A DNA stretch of 64,000 bases, from assembly GCF_042657065.1 (NCBI RefSeq), contig NZ_JBHSNF010000002.1, forward strand, positions 248,001 through 312,000, given 5' to 3'. Source of the stretch: Rhodanobacter ginsengisoli. Its GTDB lineage: Bacteria > Pseudomonadota > Gammaproteobacteria > Xanthomonadales > Rhodanobacteraceae. The translations under genes and the position numbers were made by a program. The stretch's first letter is position 1. Every line of letters begins with the position of its first letter. Positions 7,611 through 16,244 of this stretch are shown here, one piece after another. Under the pieces are notes generated by a model. That model was not told the DNA's origin. It saw only the letters and a program-made list of their open reading frames with translations, and made no database searches.

Positions 7611-9773
7611 TCACTGCCCGCTGCCGGCCCCGCAGATCTTTTCCAGCAGCTGGGTCTGCACGTTGCGGGCGACCTGGCCGCTACCCGCGGACACCGGCAC
7701 GTACTGGCCGTCCGGCTGCAGCAGCAGCGAACTGGTGTTGTCGGTGAGGTACAGCTGCAGCGCCTGGCGCACCCGCTGCTGCAGTTTCTTGCCTTCGATC
7801 GGGAACGCGGTTTCGACCCGGCGATCCAGGTTGCGCTCCATCAGGTCGGCACTGGACAGGTACAGCTTCGGCTCGCCGTCGTTGGCGAACCAGTAGGCCC
7901 GGCTGTGCTCGAGGAAACGGCCGATGATCGAGCGCACCCGGATGTTCTCCGAGACGCCCTTCACGCCGGGGCGAAGGCAGCACACGCCTCGCACGATCAG
8001 GTCGATCGACACGCCGGCGATGCTGGCCTTGTACAGCGCGCGGATCACCTTCGGTTCGGTCAGCGCGTTGACCTTGAAGATGATCTGCGCCGGCTTGCCC
8101 GCGGCGGCGTGCGCGGTCTCGCGCCCGATCATTTCCAGCAGCGCCTTCTTCAGCGTGAACGGTGCGTGCAGCAGCTTCTTCATGTGCAGCACCTTGCCCA
8201 TGCCGGTGAGCTGGCTGAACAGCTTGTGCACGTCCTCGCACAGCACCTCGTCCGAGGTCAGCAGGCTGTAGTCGGTGTACAGCCGCGCGTTGCCCGAGTG
8301 ATAGTTGCCGGTACCCAGGTGGGCGTAACGCACCAGCGCGCCGCCCTCGCGCCGCTGGATCAGCATCATTTTCGCGTGCGTCTTGATACCGACCACGCCG
8401 TAGATCACCATCGCACCGGCCTGCTGCAGGCGCGAGGCGAGCGAGAGGTTGGATTCCTCGTCGAAGCGCGCGCGCAGCTCGACCACGGCGGTCACTTCCT
8501 TGCCGGCGCGGGCGGCATCGACCAGTGCGTCGACGATCTCCGAATTCGCGCCGGTGCGATACAGCGTCTGCTTGATCGTCAGGACCTGCGGGTCCTTCGC
8601 CGCGTGGCGCAGGAAATCGACTACCGGCGAGAACGATTCGTACGGATGCAGCAACAGCACGTCCTGCTTGCCGATCACCTGGAACAGGTCCTCGGTGTGC
8701 TGCAACGACTTCGGCAGCACCGGCGTGAACGGCGGGTACTGCAGCTGCGGGTAGCTGACATTGCTGGCGATGCTGAAAAGCCGGGCCAGGTTCACCGGCC
8801 CGTTCACTTCGTACAACTCGGACTCGGCGAGGCCGAACTGCTTGAGCAGGTAGTTGGCCAGGTCCTTCGGGCAATTGTCCGCCACCTCCAGCCGCACCGC
8901 GTCGCCGAAGCGGCGCGAATACAGCTCGCCGCGCAGCGCCAGCGCCAGGTCCTCGACGTCCTCCGGGTCGAGCGTGAGATCGGCATTGCGGGTCAGCCGG
9001 AACTGGTAGCAGCCGAGCACCTGCATGCCGGGAAACAGTTCCTCGGCGTGCGCATGCAGCATCGAGGACAGCAGCACATAATTGTCGCCGCCCTCGCAGA
9101 TCTCCAGCGGCATGCGGATCAGCCGCGGCAGGATCCTCGGCGCCGGCACGATCGCCAGCCCGGAATCGCGACCGAACGCGTCGACACCGTCCAGTCGCAC
9201 GATGAAGTTGAGGCTCTTGTTGACCAGCAGCGGAAACGGATGGGTCGGGTCCAGCCCGATCGGCGTCACCAGCGGCGCCACCTCCTCGCGAAAATAGCGG
9301 CGCACCCACAGCTTCTGCTTGTGCGTCCATTGCGTGCGACGCACGATGCGAATGCCCTGTTCGGCCATCTCCGGCAGGATCCGCTCGTTGAGGATCGCGT
9401 ACTGCCGCTCGATCTGCCGGTGCGCGATCTCGCTGATCTCGGCCAGCGCCCGTCGCGGCGGAATGGCGTCGGGCCCGATCAATTCGTGATCCAGCGCGAC
9501 CTGGCCCTTCAGCCCGGCCACCCGGATCTCGAAGAACTCGTCCATGTTGCGCGAGAAGATCAGCAGGAATTTCAGCCGTTCCAGCAGCGGCGTGCGCTCG
9601 TCCAGCGCCTGGTCCAGCACGCGGATATTGAACTGCAGCTGCGACAGCTCGCGATGGATGTACAGCTGGCTGTCGTTGAGATCCACGGCCGGTGTCACCG
9701 CCGAAGCGGCGTCGTTGGCTGCCTGCACTGAAGCATCGGGCGGCGAAGTCTCGCGAATCAGGCGGCTGTTCAT
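7611..9773 (-). CDS. ppk1: Polyphosphate kinase 1
   Basis: 720 aa, the usual length for PPK1. The enzyme reversibly polymerises the gamma-phosphate of ATP into polyphosphate at the inner membrane. The N domain carries the signature RELSQLQFN…LLERLKFL…NMDEFFE. The catalytic core shows HLGTGNYH, whose His is autophosphorylated, and a PLD-like second half. The gene is monocistronic on the minus strand; downstream (7488–7610) a short GC hairpin is visible. A Pho-box-like array lies about 100 bp upstream of the start, consistent with phosphate control. Confidence 0.96.
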   Translation of the reverse strand: MNSRLIRETSPPDASVQAANDAASAVTPAVDLNDSQLYIHRELSQLQFNIRVLDQALDERTPLLERLKFLLIFSRNMDEFFEIRVAGLKGQVALDHELIGPDAIPPRRALAEISEIAHRQIERQYAILNERILPEMAEQGIRIVRRTQWTHKQKLWVRRYFREEVAPLVTPIGLDPTHPFPLLVNKSLNFIVRLDGVDAFGRDSGLAIVPAPRILPRLIRMPLEICEGGDNYVLLSSMLHAHAEELFPGMQVLGCYQFRLTRNADLTLDPEDVEDLALALRGELYSRRFGDAVRLEVADNCPKDLANYLLKQFGLAESELYEVNGPVNLARLFSIASNVSYPQLQYPPFTPVLPKSLQHTEDLFQVIGKQDVLLLHPYESFSPVVDFLRHAAKDPQVLTIKQTLYRTGANSEIVDALVDAARAGKEVTAVVELRARFDEESNLSLASRLQQAGAMVIYGVVGIKTHAKMMLIQRREGGALVRYAHLGTGNYHSGNARLYTDYSLLTSDEVLCEDVHKLFSQLTGMGKVLHMKKLLHAPFTLKKALLEMIGRETAHAAAGKPAQIIFKVNALTEPKVIRALYKASIAGVSIDLIVRGVCCLRPGVKGVSENIRVRSIIGRFLEHSRAYWFANDGEPKLYLSSADLMERNLDRRVETAFPIEGKKLQQRVRQALQLYLTDNTSSLLLQPDGQYVPVSAGSGQVARNVQTQLLEKICGAGSGQ

Positions 9774-9869
9774 CGATACATCGACTCAGGCAGGAAAAGG
9801 TCCAGGACTATGCATCGTAACGTGCCGCCGATGAAGGTCGAAACCATGCCCGCGGCCGTCAGGCAGTGT

Positions 9870-9896
9870 GCGACACTTTTCTGACCGCGGCATGAC
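9870..9896 (-). promoter_or_regulatory. Pho-box-like repeats upstream of ppk1
   Basis: On the minus strand three half-sites TGTCA, GGTCA and TGTCG occur with exactly 11-base spacing (plus-strand starts 9892, 9881, 9870), the geometry of PhoB direct repeats. They sit about 100–120 bp upstream of the ppk1 start. ppk belongs to the Pho regulon in several proteobacteria. PhoB control here is inferred from spacing and context only. Confidence 0.45.
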
Positions 9897-9987
9897 ACCG
9901 CAACTCGGGAGTTTCGGTGCCCTGCCCGACCCGGTTTGGCCGGGCCATCGATGCCGCGCATGCGTTGTCGACCCCGTCGTGCGCGGG

Positions 9988-10794
9988 CTAGCAGTGCCCG
10001 TCCGCGACGGTTCGGCCGATGCGTCGATCCGACTTCAGGTAGCGGCTCGGCGCGGTACCGAGTACCCGGCGAAACGCGGCGGTGAAGGCGCTTGTGCTGC
10101 TGTAGCCAAGTTCGATCGCCACCGCCGTGATGGATTCGCCATTGCCCATGCGGGTCAGCGCCGCCAGCAGACACGCCTGCTGGCGCCAGGCGCTGAAACT
10201 CATGCCGGTCTGCTGGCGAAACAGCCGGGTGAAGCTGCGCCGGCTCATGCCGGCCTTGTGCGCCATCGCATCGATGTCGACCTCCAGCGCCGGTGCCGCG
10301 ATCAGTGCCCGACACAGACGGGCCAGCCGCGGATCGCGCGGCAGTGGCGTGCTCAAGGCCAGCGCCGGCATTGCCGCGATCTCGTCCAGCAGCAAGGCCA
10401 TCACCCGGCCATCGCGACCTTCCAGCGCGTATTCGACCGGCAGATCCACCGCCTCCAGCAGCAAGGCGTGCAGCAGCAGGGACACCTCGATGACCCGGCA
10501 ATGGCCGGGCAATTTTGCCGCGGCCGGGTGGCTCACGTAGGCGCTGCGGGTGGACACCACACCGCTCATGCGCACCTCGTGCGACACGCCGGCCGGGAGC
10601 CACACGGCACGGCGCGGCGGCACCACCCAGCTGCCTTCGTCGGTGATCACCGTGATCACCCCGGTGGCGGCATACAGCAACTGCCCGCGCTTGTGCGCAT
10701 GGCGTGGCAGCACGTAATGCGGCGGATAGTCGTTGCCGGTGGTGACCACATCGCGTGGCGTGTCTTCGTAGGCGGTGACGCGGGTGTTGCGCAT
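9988..10794 (-). CDS. AraC-family transcriptional regulator
   Basis: 268 aa from ATG at 10794; an ATG at 10839 would add 15 residues. An N-terminal cupin (about 20–130; HAHKRGQ and WLPAGVSH are typical) precedes two helix-turn-helix motifs in the C-terminal 100 residues, the second with LGYSSTSAFTAAFRR. This architecture matches regulators divergently placed beside efflux genes. It faces the Fsr-type transporter across a 126-bp gap, so it likely controls that gene and perhaps itself. The effector is unknown. Confidence 0.88.
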   Translation of the reverse strand: MRNTRVTAYEDTPRDVVTTGNDYPPHYVLPRHAHKRGQLLYAATGVITVITDEGSWVVPPRRAVWLPAGVSHEVRMSGVVSTRSAYVSHPAAAKLPGHCRVIEVSLLLHALLLEAVDLPVEYALEGRDGRVMALLLDEIAAMPALALSTPLPRDPRLARLCRALIAAPALEVDIDAMAHKAGMSRRSFTRLFRQQTGMSFSAWRQQACLLAALTRMGNGESITAVAIELGYSSTSAFTAAFRRVLGTAPSRYLKSDRRIGRTVADGHC

Positions 10795-10920
10795 GGCGGC
10801 AGTGGTTGGCCTGAATTCAACAGAACATGACCCATTCATGCATGCGGGCCTTGACCCGTCACTCTAAAGTGGCGCCTCCGGCCACGCAAGGCGGCCGCCC
10901 CACACCCCGAGATTTCCCGC

Positions 10921-12171
10921 ATGGATACCCGTGTCGACCAGACGCCCCTGCCGCTCCAGCCGCCCGATGTTCCACAAGTGAAGCCACCGCTGCATGCCGA
11001 AGGCACCGCCTATGGCGTACTCGGCGGCATCAGCTTCGCGCACATGCTCAACGACATGATCCAGTCGCTGATCCTGGCGATCTACCCGCTGCTGAAGAAC
11101 AGCTTCCACCTGAGCTTCGCCCAGATCGGCCTGATCACGCTGACCTACCAGATCACCGCCTCGCTGCTGCAACCGCTGGTCGGCATGCTCACCGACCGCC
11201 GGCCGATGCCGTATTCGCTGCCGACCGGCATGGGCTTCACCCTGTGCGGCCTGTTGCTGCTGGCGGTGGCGCCGAATTTCGCGGTGCTGCTGCTGGCCGC
11301 CGCCCTGGTCGGCACCGGCTCGGCGGTGTTCCATCCGGAATCCTCGCGGGTGGCGCGGCTGGCCTCGGGCGGACGCCATGGGCTGGCGCAGTCGCTGTTC
11401 CAGGTCGGCGGAAACACCGGTTCCTCGCTGGGTCCGTTGCTGGCCGCCTGGATCATCGTGCCGCACGGTCGCGGCAGCGTGGCCTGGTTCTCGCTGGCGG
11501 CACTGCTGGCGATCGTGGTGCTGCTGCAGGTCGGGCGCTGGTATGGCCAGCATCATGTCGCGCGCAGCAAGACGGCCTCGCGCCACCTGGCGGTGGCCGC
11601 GCTGTCGCGACGCCAGATCATCGGCGCGCTGGCGATCCTGGGCCTGCTGATCTTCTCGAAGTATTTCTACCTGGCCAGCCTCAGCAGCTATTACACCTTC
11701 TACCTGATCCACAAGTTCGGCGTGTCGGTGCAGAGCGCGCAGGTGCACCTGTTCGCGTTCCTGTTCGCGGTGGCCGCCGGCTCGCTGATCGGCGGCCCGG
11801 TCGGCGACCGCATCGGCCGCAAGTGGGTGATCTGGGCGTCGATCCTGGGTGTGGCGCCGTTCACCCTGCTGCTGCCCCACGCCAGCCTGATGTGGACCGG
11901 CGTGCTGACGGTGATCATCGGCCTGATCCTGGCCTCGGCGTTCTCGGCGATCCTGGTCTACGCACAGGAACTGATCCCCGGCCGCGTCGGCATGATCTCC
12001 GGCCTGTTCTTCGGCTTCGCCTTCGGCATGGGCGGCATCGGCGCGGCCATCCTCGGCAGCCTCGCCGATGCCCACGGCATCGAATACGTCTACCGGCTGT
12101 GCGCGTACCTGCCGCTGATGGGACTGATCACGGTGTTCCTGCCGAATCTGGAGCGACCGCTGAAGGCGTGA
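10921..12171 (+). CDS. fsr: Fosmidomycin-resistance-type MFS efflux pump
   Basis: 416 aa with about twelve hydrophobic segments. It matches the Fsr branch of the major facilitator superfamily: an early SFAHMLNDMIQS, then a GMLTDRRP loop between TM2 and TM3 and FHPESSR near TM4, all characteristic of this group. The family exports fosmidomycin and related compounds by proton antiport. The divergent AraC regulator supports inducible expression. The 3' end is followed by a strong bidirectional hairpin shared with convergent cysK. Confidence 0.88.
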   Translation: MDTRVDQTPLPLQPPDVPQVKPPLHAEGTAYGVLGGISFAHMLNDMIQSLILAIYPLLKNSFHLSFAQIGLITLTYQITASLLQPLVGMLTDRRPMPYSLPTGMGFTLCGLLLLAVAPNFAVLLLAAALVGTGSAVFHPESSRVARLASGGRHGLAQSLFQVGGNTGSSLGPLLAAWIIVPHGRGSVAWFSLAALLAIVVLLQVGRWYGQHHVARSKTASRHLAVAALSRRQIIGALAILGLLIFSKYFYLASLSSYYTFYLIHKFGVSVQSAQVHLFAFLFAVAAGSLIGGPVGDRIGRKWVIWASILGVAPFTLLLPHASLMWTGVLTVIIGLILASAFSAILVYAQELIPGRVGMISGLFFGFAFGMGGIGAAILGSLADAHGIEYVYRLCAYLPLMGLITVFLPNLERPLKA

Positions 12172-12236
12172 ATCGCTCCGTCGAAGCGCATGCCGCCCAC
12201 GGCATCACCACCGACGGCTTGCATCCCGGCACGACC

Positions 12237-12264
12237 TTCTCCCCCGGGCGACGCCGGGGGAGAA
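12237..12264. terminator. Bidirectional hairpin between fsr and cysK
   Basis: A perfect 11-bp stem, TTCTCCCCCGG (12237–12247) with CCGGGGGAGAA (12254–12264), and a 6-base loop. It lies between the convergent ends of fsr and cysK. There is no long T tract on either side, so it is a terminator by position and stability rather than by a full intrinsic signature. Confidence 0.65.
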
Positions 12265-12274
12265 TACCGGCCGA

Positions 12275-13216
12275 TCACTCGATCTCGTCGGAGCCTTCGT
12301 TGACGCCTTCGAACAGGAAGGTCGACAGGTAGCGCTCGCCGGTGTCGGGCAGCATCGCCAGCAGCACCGAGCCTTCCGGCGCATCCCTGGCCACCTTCAG
12401 CGCGGCGGCCAGCGTGGCACCGGCCGAAATACCCACGAAGATGCCCTCCTGCTGCGCCAGGGCGCGCGAGGTGTCGCGCGCCAGCACGTCGTCGACCAGC
12501 ACGATTTCGCTGACCACGTCGCGGTTGAGCACCTTCGGCACGAAGTCCGGGTTCCAGCCCTGGATCTTGTGCGGCTGCCATTCCTTGCCGGAAAGCAGCG
12601 CGGCACCTTCCGGTTCGGTGGCGATCACCTTCACTTCCGGACGCGCCACCTTCAGCACCTCGCCGACCCCGGTGAGCGTGCCGCCTGTGCCCCAGCCGCT
12701 GACGAAATAGTCCAGCCGCTTGCCGGCGAAGTCGCGCAGGATCTCCGGCGCGGTGGTGTTGCGGTGGTAGGCCGGATTGGCCTCGTTCTCGAACTGGCGG
12801 GCGAGGAACCAGCCGTGCTTCTTCGCCAGTTCCTCCGCCTTCACCACCATGCCGCTGCCGCGGGCGGCCGCCGGGGTCAGCAGCACCTTGCCGCCGTAGG
12901 CACGGATCAGCTTGCGCCGCTCGACCGAGAACGTCTCGCTCATCACCGCCACGAACTTGTAGCCACGCGCGGCGCACACCGCGGCCAGCGCCACCCCGGT
13001 ATTGCCGGAGGTGGCCTCGATCACGGTCTGCCCCGGCTTGAGCACGCCACGCTTCTCGGCATCCAGGATGATCGCCAGGGCCAGCCGGTCCTTGACCGAG
13101 CCGGCCGGGTTGAACGCTTCCACCTTCACGTAGATCGTCGTGTGCTTCGGCGCCAGCCGGTGCAACTTCACCACCGGGGTATTGCCGATGGTGTCGAGAA
13201 TGCTGTCGTAGATCAT
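12275..13216 (-). CDS. cysK: Cysteine synthase A (O-acetylserine sulfhydrylase)
   Basis: 313 aa, usual family length. It makes cysteine from O-acetylserine and sulfide with pyridoxal phosphate. K42 in NPAGSVKDR is the PLP lysine, SGNTG (70–74) binds substrate, and the GTGGT loop holds the PLP phosphate. A GISAG motif near the end supports the cysteine-synthase branch rather than CBS or threonine synthase. It lies 68 bp downstream of cysG in the same direction and near cysB, so it is part of a sulfur assimilation cluster probably under CysB control. Confidence 0.96.
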   Translation of the reverse strand: MIYDSILDTIGNTPVVKLHRLAPKHTTIYVKVEAFNPAGSVKDRLALAIILDAEKRGVLKPGQTVIEATSGNTGVALAAVCAARGYKFVAVMSETFSVERRKLIRAYGGKVLLTPAAARGSGMVVKAEELAKKHGWFLARQFENEANPAYHRNTTAPEILRDFAGKRLDYFVSGWGTGGTLTGVGEVLKVARPEVKVIATEPEGAALLSGKEWQPHKIQGWNPDFVPKVLNRDVVSEIVLVDDVLARDTSRALAQQEGIFVGISAGATLAAALKVARDAPEGSVLLAMLPDTGERYLSTFLFEGVNEGSDEIE

Positions 13217-13284
13217 GGTTCACTCCTGGAAGCCGGAAGAAAAACAGCGTCGGCGATGATGCGCCCACGCAGGTAAAACTATCG

Positions 13285-14772
13285 TCAGCCGCGATGGATC
13301 GCCGCCAGCATATCGGCCCGCACCGGCACCGCGGCCACCGCGCGGCGGTCGCCGGCGGCATCGCGGATATCGTGCACGGTCGCACCCAGCGGCGGCGCGC
13401 CGAACCAGCCCAGCGTGGAAGCCAGCGCGGCCACCTCGCCCAGGATCAGCAGCGCCGGCGAACGCACCGCATGCACCAGCGCCCGTTCGGCGAGGTTGCC
13501 CAGCGTGCCGGTCACCACGCGCTGCTCCGGGCGCGAGCCGTTCTCGATCAGCGCAAACGGGGTCGAGGCGGCGCGACCGTGCTCGAGCAGCCGCGCCTGC
13601 AGCACGCCCAGCTCGGCCACGCCCATGTACACCGCCAGGGTCTGCCGCTCCTGCGCCAGCGCGGCCCAGTCCAGGGTGTCGCGCGAGGACTGGCAATGCG
13701 CGGTGACGAAACGCACCGACTGCGCGTGATCGCGATGGGTCAGCGGCACGCCGGCATAGGCGGCGCAGGCGACCGCGGCGGTGATGCCCGGCACCACTTC
13801 ATACGGGATGGCATGCGCGCGCAGGAACTCCAGCTCCTCGCCGCCGCGGCCGAACACGAACGGGTCGCCGCCCTTCAGCCGCACCACCCGCCTGCCGGCC
13901 CGGGCGTGCTGCAGCAGCAGGGCGTGGATCCCGTCCTGGGTGGTGTGATGCTGGCCGGCCTGCTTGCCCACCTCGATGCGCTCGGCATCGCGCCGCGCCA
14001 GCTCGAGCACGCCGGCGCCGACCAGGCGGTCATGCAGGATCACGTCGGCCTCGTTCAGCGCGCGCAGCGCGCGCAGGGTCAGCAACCCCGGATCGCCGGG
14101 CCCGGCGCCGACCAGCACTACCGATCCGCTGGAGCCGGTGGCCGCGGCGGCCAGCGCCTGTTCGGCCGCCGCCCGCGCCGCGTCGGGCCGACCCTGCCGC
14201 AGCAACGCGGCGACCGGCCCGGAAAACAGGCTTTCGTAGAAACCGCGCCGTGCCGCCATGTCGGGGAAGCGCGCACGGATGCGCTTACGCAGCCCGGCGG
14301 CCAGCGTGGCCAGTGCGCCCAGCGAGTGATCCAGCAAGGTCTCCAGCCGCTCGCGCAGCAGCCGCGCCAGCATCGGCGCGTCGCCGCCGCTGGAGATCGC
14401 GATGGTCAGCGGTGCACGGTCGATCACCGCCGGCACGTGAAAACTGGACAGCTCGGCATCGTCGACCACGTTGACGAAGATCCGCTGCAGTCCGGCCAGC
14501 GTGGCCACCAGCCGGTTCGTCTCGCGATCGGAGGTGGCCGCCACCACCAGCCAGACCCGTTCGAGCCAGTCGCCCCGGAACGCCTCGCGGCGTTGGGCGA
14601 TGCGCCCTTCCTTCACCCACCGCTGCAACTGCGGCGTCAGCTCGGGCGCATTCACCGTCACCTGTGCCTGCGCGCCCAGCAGCGCGGCGATCTTGCGCTC
14701 GGCCACGGCACCACCGCCCACCACCAGCACGGCGCGATGCGACAGGTCGACAAACAACGGGTAGAGCTTCAT
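13285..14772 (-). CDS. cysG: Siroheme synthase (trifunctional CysG)
   Basis: 495 aa. The N-terminal half (1–about 205) is precorrin-2 dehydrogenase/sirohydrochlorin ferrochelatase, with the NAD motif VVGGGAVAERK (17–27), the NVVDDAE acid pair (D104/D105) and SSGGDAP at 127–133. The C-terminal half (about 215–460) is uroporphyrinogen-III methyltransferase, with GAGPGDPGLLT (222–232), LKGGDPFVFGRGGEE and VPGITAA. It supplies siroheme to sulfite and nitrite reductases. It is divergent from cysB with a 312-bp regulatory gap. Confidence 0.96.
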   Translation of the reverse strand: MKLYPLFVDLSHRAVLVVGGGAVAERKIAALLGAQAQVTVNAPELTPQLQRWVKEGRIAQRREAFRGDWLERVWLVVAATSDRETNRLVATLAGLQRIFVNVVDDAELSSFHVPAVIDRAPLTIAISSGGDAPMLARLLRERLETLLDHSLGALATLAAGLRKRIRARFPDMAARRGFYESLFSGPVAALLRQGRPDAARAAAEQALAAAATGSSGSVVLVGAGPGDPGLLTLRALRALNEADVILHDRLVGAGVLELARRDAERIEVGKQAGQHHTTQDGIHALLLQHARAGRRVVRLKGGDPFVFGRGGEELEFLRAHAIPYEVVPGITAAVACAAYAGVPLTHRDHAQSVRFVTAHCQSSRDTLDWAALAQERQTLAVYMGVAELGVLQARLLEHGRAASTPFALIENGSRPEQRVVTGTLGNLAERALVHAVRSPALLILGEVAALASTLGWFGAPPLGATVHDIRDAAGDRRAVAAVPVRADMLAAIHRG

Positions 14773-14845
14773 GACGCGGTCCTGCTTCGCTTGCGGAATC
14801 GATTCCCCGACACGCTACGAGGCGTCCGCAGACCGGACAAATGAT

Positions 14846-14869
14846 TTATGCCGCCGCACTTATGCCGCC
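14846..14869. promoter_or_regulatory. Direct repeat TTATGCCGCC in the cysG–cysB gap
   Basis: TTATGCCGCC occurs at 14846–14855 and 14860–14869, a 14-base period, between divergent cysG and cysB. A separate inverted pair CCGCT (14890–14894) and AGCGG (14912–14916) surrounds the cysB -35 region. Both are candidate operators for an autoregulating LysR protein. Identity as CysB sites is inference. Confidence 0.35.
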
Positions 14870-14901
14870 CGGGCATGACGGCGGGAAATCCGCTGAAATA
14901 T

Positions 14902-14930
14902 TTGACATATGAGCGGATTGGCCGTATAGA
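14902..14930 (+). promoter_or_regulatory. Sigma-70 promoter for cysB
   Basis: TTGACA (14902–14907), a 17-base spacer and TATAGA (14925–14930) form a near-consensus sigma-70 promoter. Transcription would start near 14937, leaving a leader of about 148 nt before the cysB ATG at 15085. Confidence 0.7.
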
Positions 14931-15084
14931 CGTCCAATCATGCCATGCAATGAAACCCGCCACCGGACCACCCCGGGCCATCCGCAAAGCTTCCCCTGCA
15001 TCACCCCGACCCGTGCCATGCGATGTATCCGTATTTCGTTCGCACATCAATCCATCGACCACGACCGACCACGGATCACCCGAC

Positions 15085-16074
15085 ATGACGCTTGCCCAGT
15101 TGCGCTACCTGATCGCCATCGCCGACTCCGGCCTCAACATCACGCTGGCTGCCGAACGCGTGCATGCGACCCAGCCCGGGCTGAGCAAGCAACTGCGCCA
15201 GCTTGAGGACGAACTGGGCTTCCAGTTGTTCGTACGCAAGGGCAAGAGCCTCGATGCGGTGACCCACGCCGGCCAGCAGGTGATCGAACGCAGCCGCATC
15301 ATCCTCGCCGAGGCGGCCAACATCCGCTCGATCGCCGCGAACCTGCGCAACGAGGCCTGCGGCGAGTTGCGCATCGCCACCACCCACACCCAGGCCCGCT
15401 TCGCCCTGCCCGCCGCGATCGCCGCGCTCAGCACCAGCTATCCGCAGGTCAGCGTGCACCTGCAGCCTACCCGCGACGCCGAAGTGCTGGCCCGGCTGGA
15501 GGCCGGCCAGGTCGACCTGGCGATCATCAGCAGCGCCGGGGCGCCACCGCCGTCCGGGATTGCGTTTCCCGCGTACCGCTGGCAACGGGTGATCGTCACC
15601 CCGCACGGACACCCGCTGGCCGTGCGCGACCAGCCGCCCAGCCTGGCCGAACTGGCCGCGCTGCCGCTGGTCAGCTACGAGTCGTCGCTGAAATCCGAAT
15701 CGTCCCTGCGCCGTGCGTTCGAGGCGGTCGGGCTGACCCCGCAGATCGCGATGACCGCGGGTGATGCCGACCTGATCAAGACCTACGTGCGCGCCGGCCT
15801 CGGCGTCGGCGTACTGGCCGAAATGGCGATGCAGGAAGGCGATGCCGACCTGCATGCGCTGTCCGCCACGCACCTGTTCCCCCCATGCACCACCTGGATC
15901 GTGTTGCGCCGCGACAGCGTGCTGCGCGAATACATGCTGGAGTTCATCCACCAGTTCGCGCCGCACCTGGATCGGCGCGACGTCGCCCGCAGCGTCGCCA
16001 ACGACGCCTCACAGGTGCACTGGCCGCGCGCACCGCAATGGCATGAACGCCAGGGCATGCCTGCGGCAGCGTGA
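15085..16074 (+). CDS. cysB: LysR-type regulator of sulfur assimilation, CysB-like
   Basis: 329 aa from ATG at 15085. The N-terminal winged helix-turn-helix (about 1–60) has TLAAERVHATQPGLSKQ, and the CysB/Cbl hallmark FVRKGKSL follows. The C-terminal inducer-binding domain (about 90–300) has the TTHTQARF segment that in CysB binds sulfate or acetylserine. It is divergent from cysG–cysK, its expected targets. A long ORF extending upstream to 14848 exists but lacks a matching start context, whereas the LysR fold begins at 15085. Confidence 0.93.
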   Translation: MTLAQLRYLIAIADSGLNITLAAERVHATQPGLSKQLRQLEDELGFQLFVRKGKSLDAVTHAGQQVIERSRIILAEAANIRSIAANLRNEACGELRIATTHTQARFALPAAIAALSTSYPQVSVHLQPTRDAEVLARLEAGQVDLAIISSAGAPPPSGIAFPAYRWQRVIVTPHGHPLAVRDQPPSLAELAALPLVSYESSLKSESSLRRAFEAVGLTPQIAMTAGDADLIKTYVRAGLGVGVLAEMAMQEGDADLHALSATHLFPPCTTWIVLRRDSVLREYMLEFIHQFAPHLDRRDVARSVANDASQVHWPRAPQWHERQGMPAAA

Positions 16075-16244
16075 GACCGGGAACGCGCCACGGGCCGACG
16101 CCCCACGTTGCGCGCGACCGGCAGCAACGCAATGGCACTCGTTGCGGTCGGGCCTGAGCTTCTGCGCAACATTTCAAGGCCCGAAGCCCGGCGCCCGGGC
16201 AGCCGGACAACGCCGGCCGGGAGCCGCGACGTTGCGCCGGCGGG

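Noticed and set aside
7905..9731. 608-codon plus-strand frame over ppk1
   Set aside because: Antisense shadow of a high-GC gene: composition is His/Arg/Gln-rich with no domain, and ppk1 on the other strand is unambiguous.
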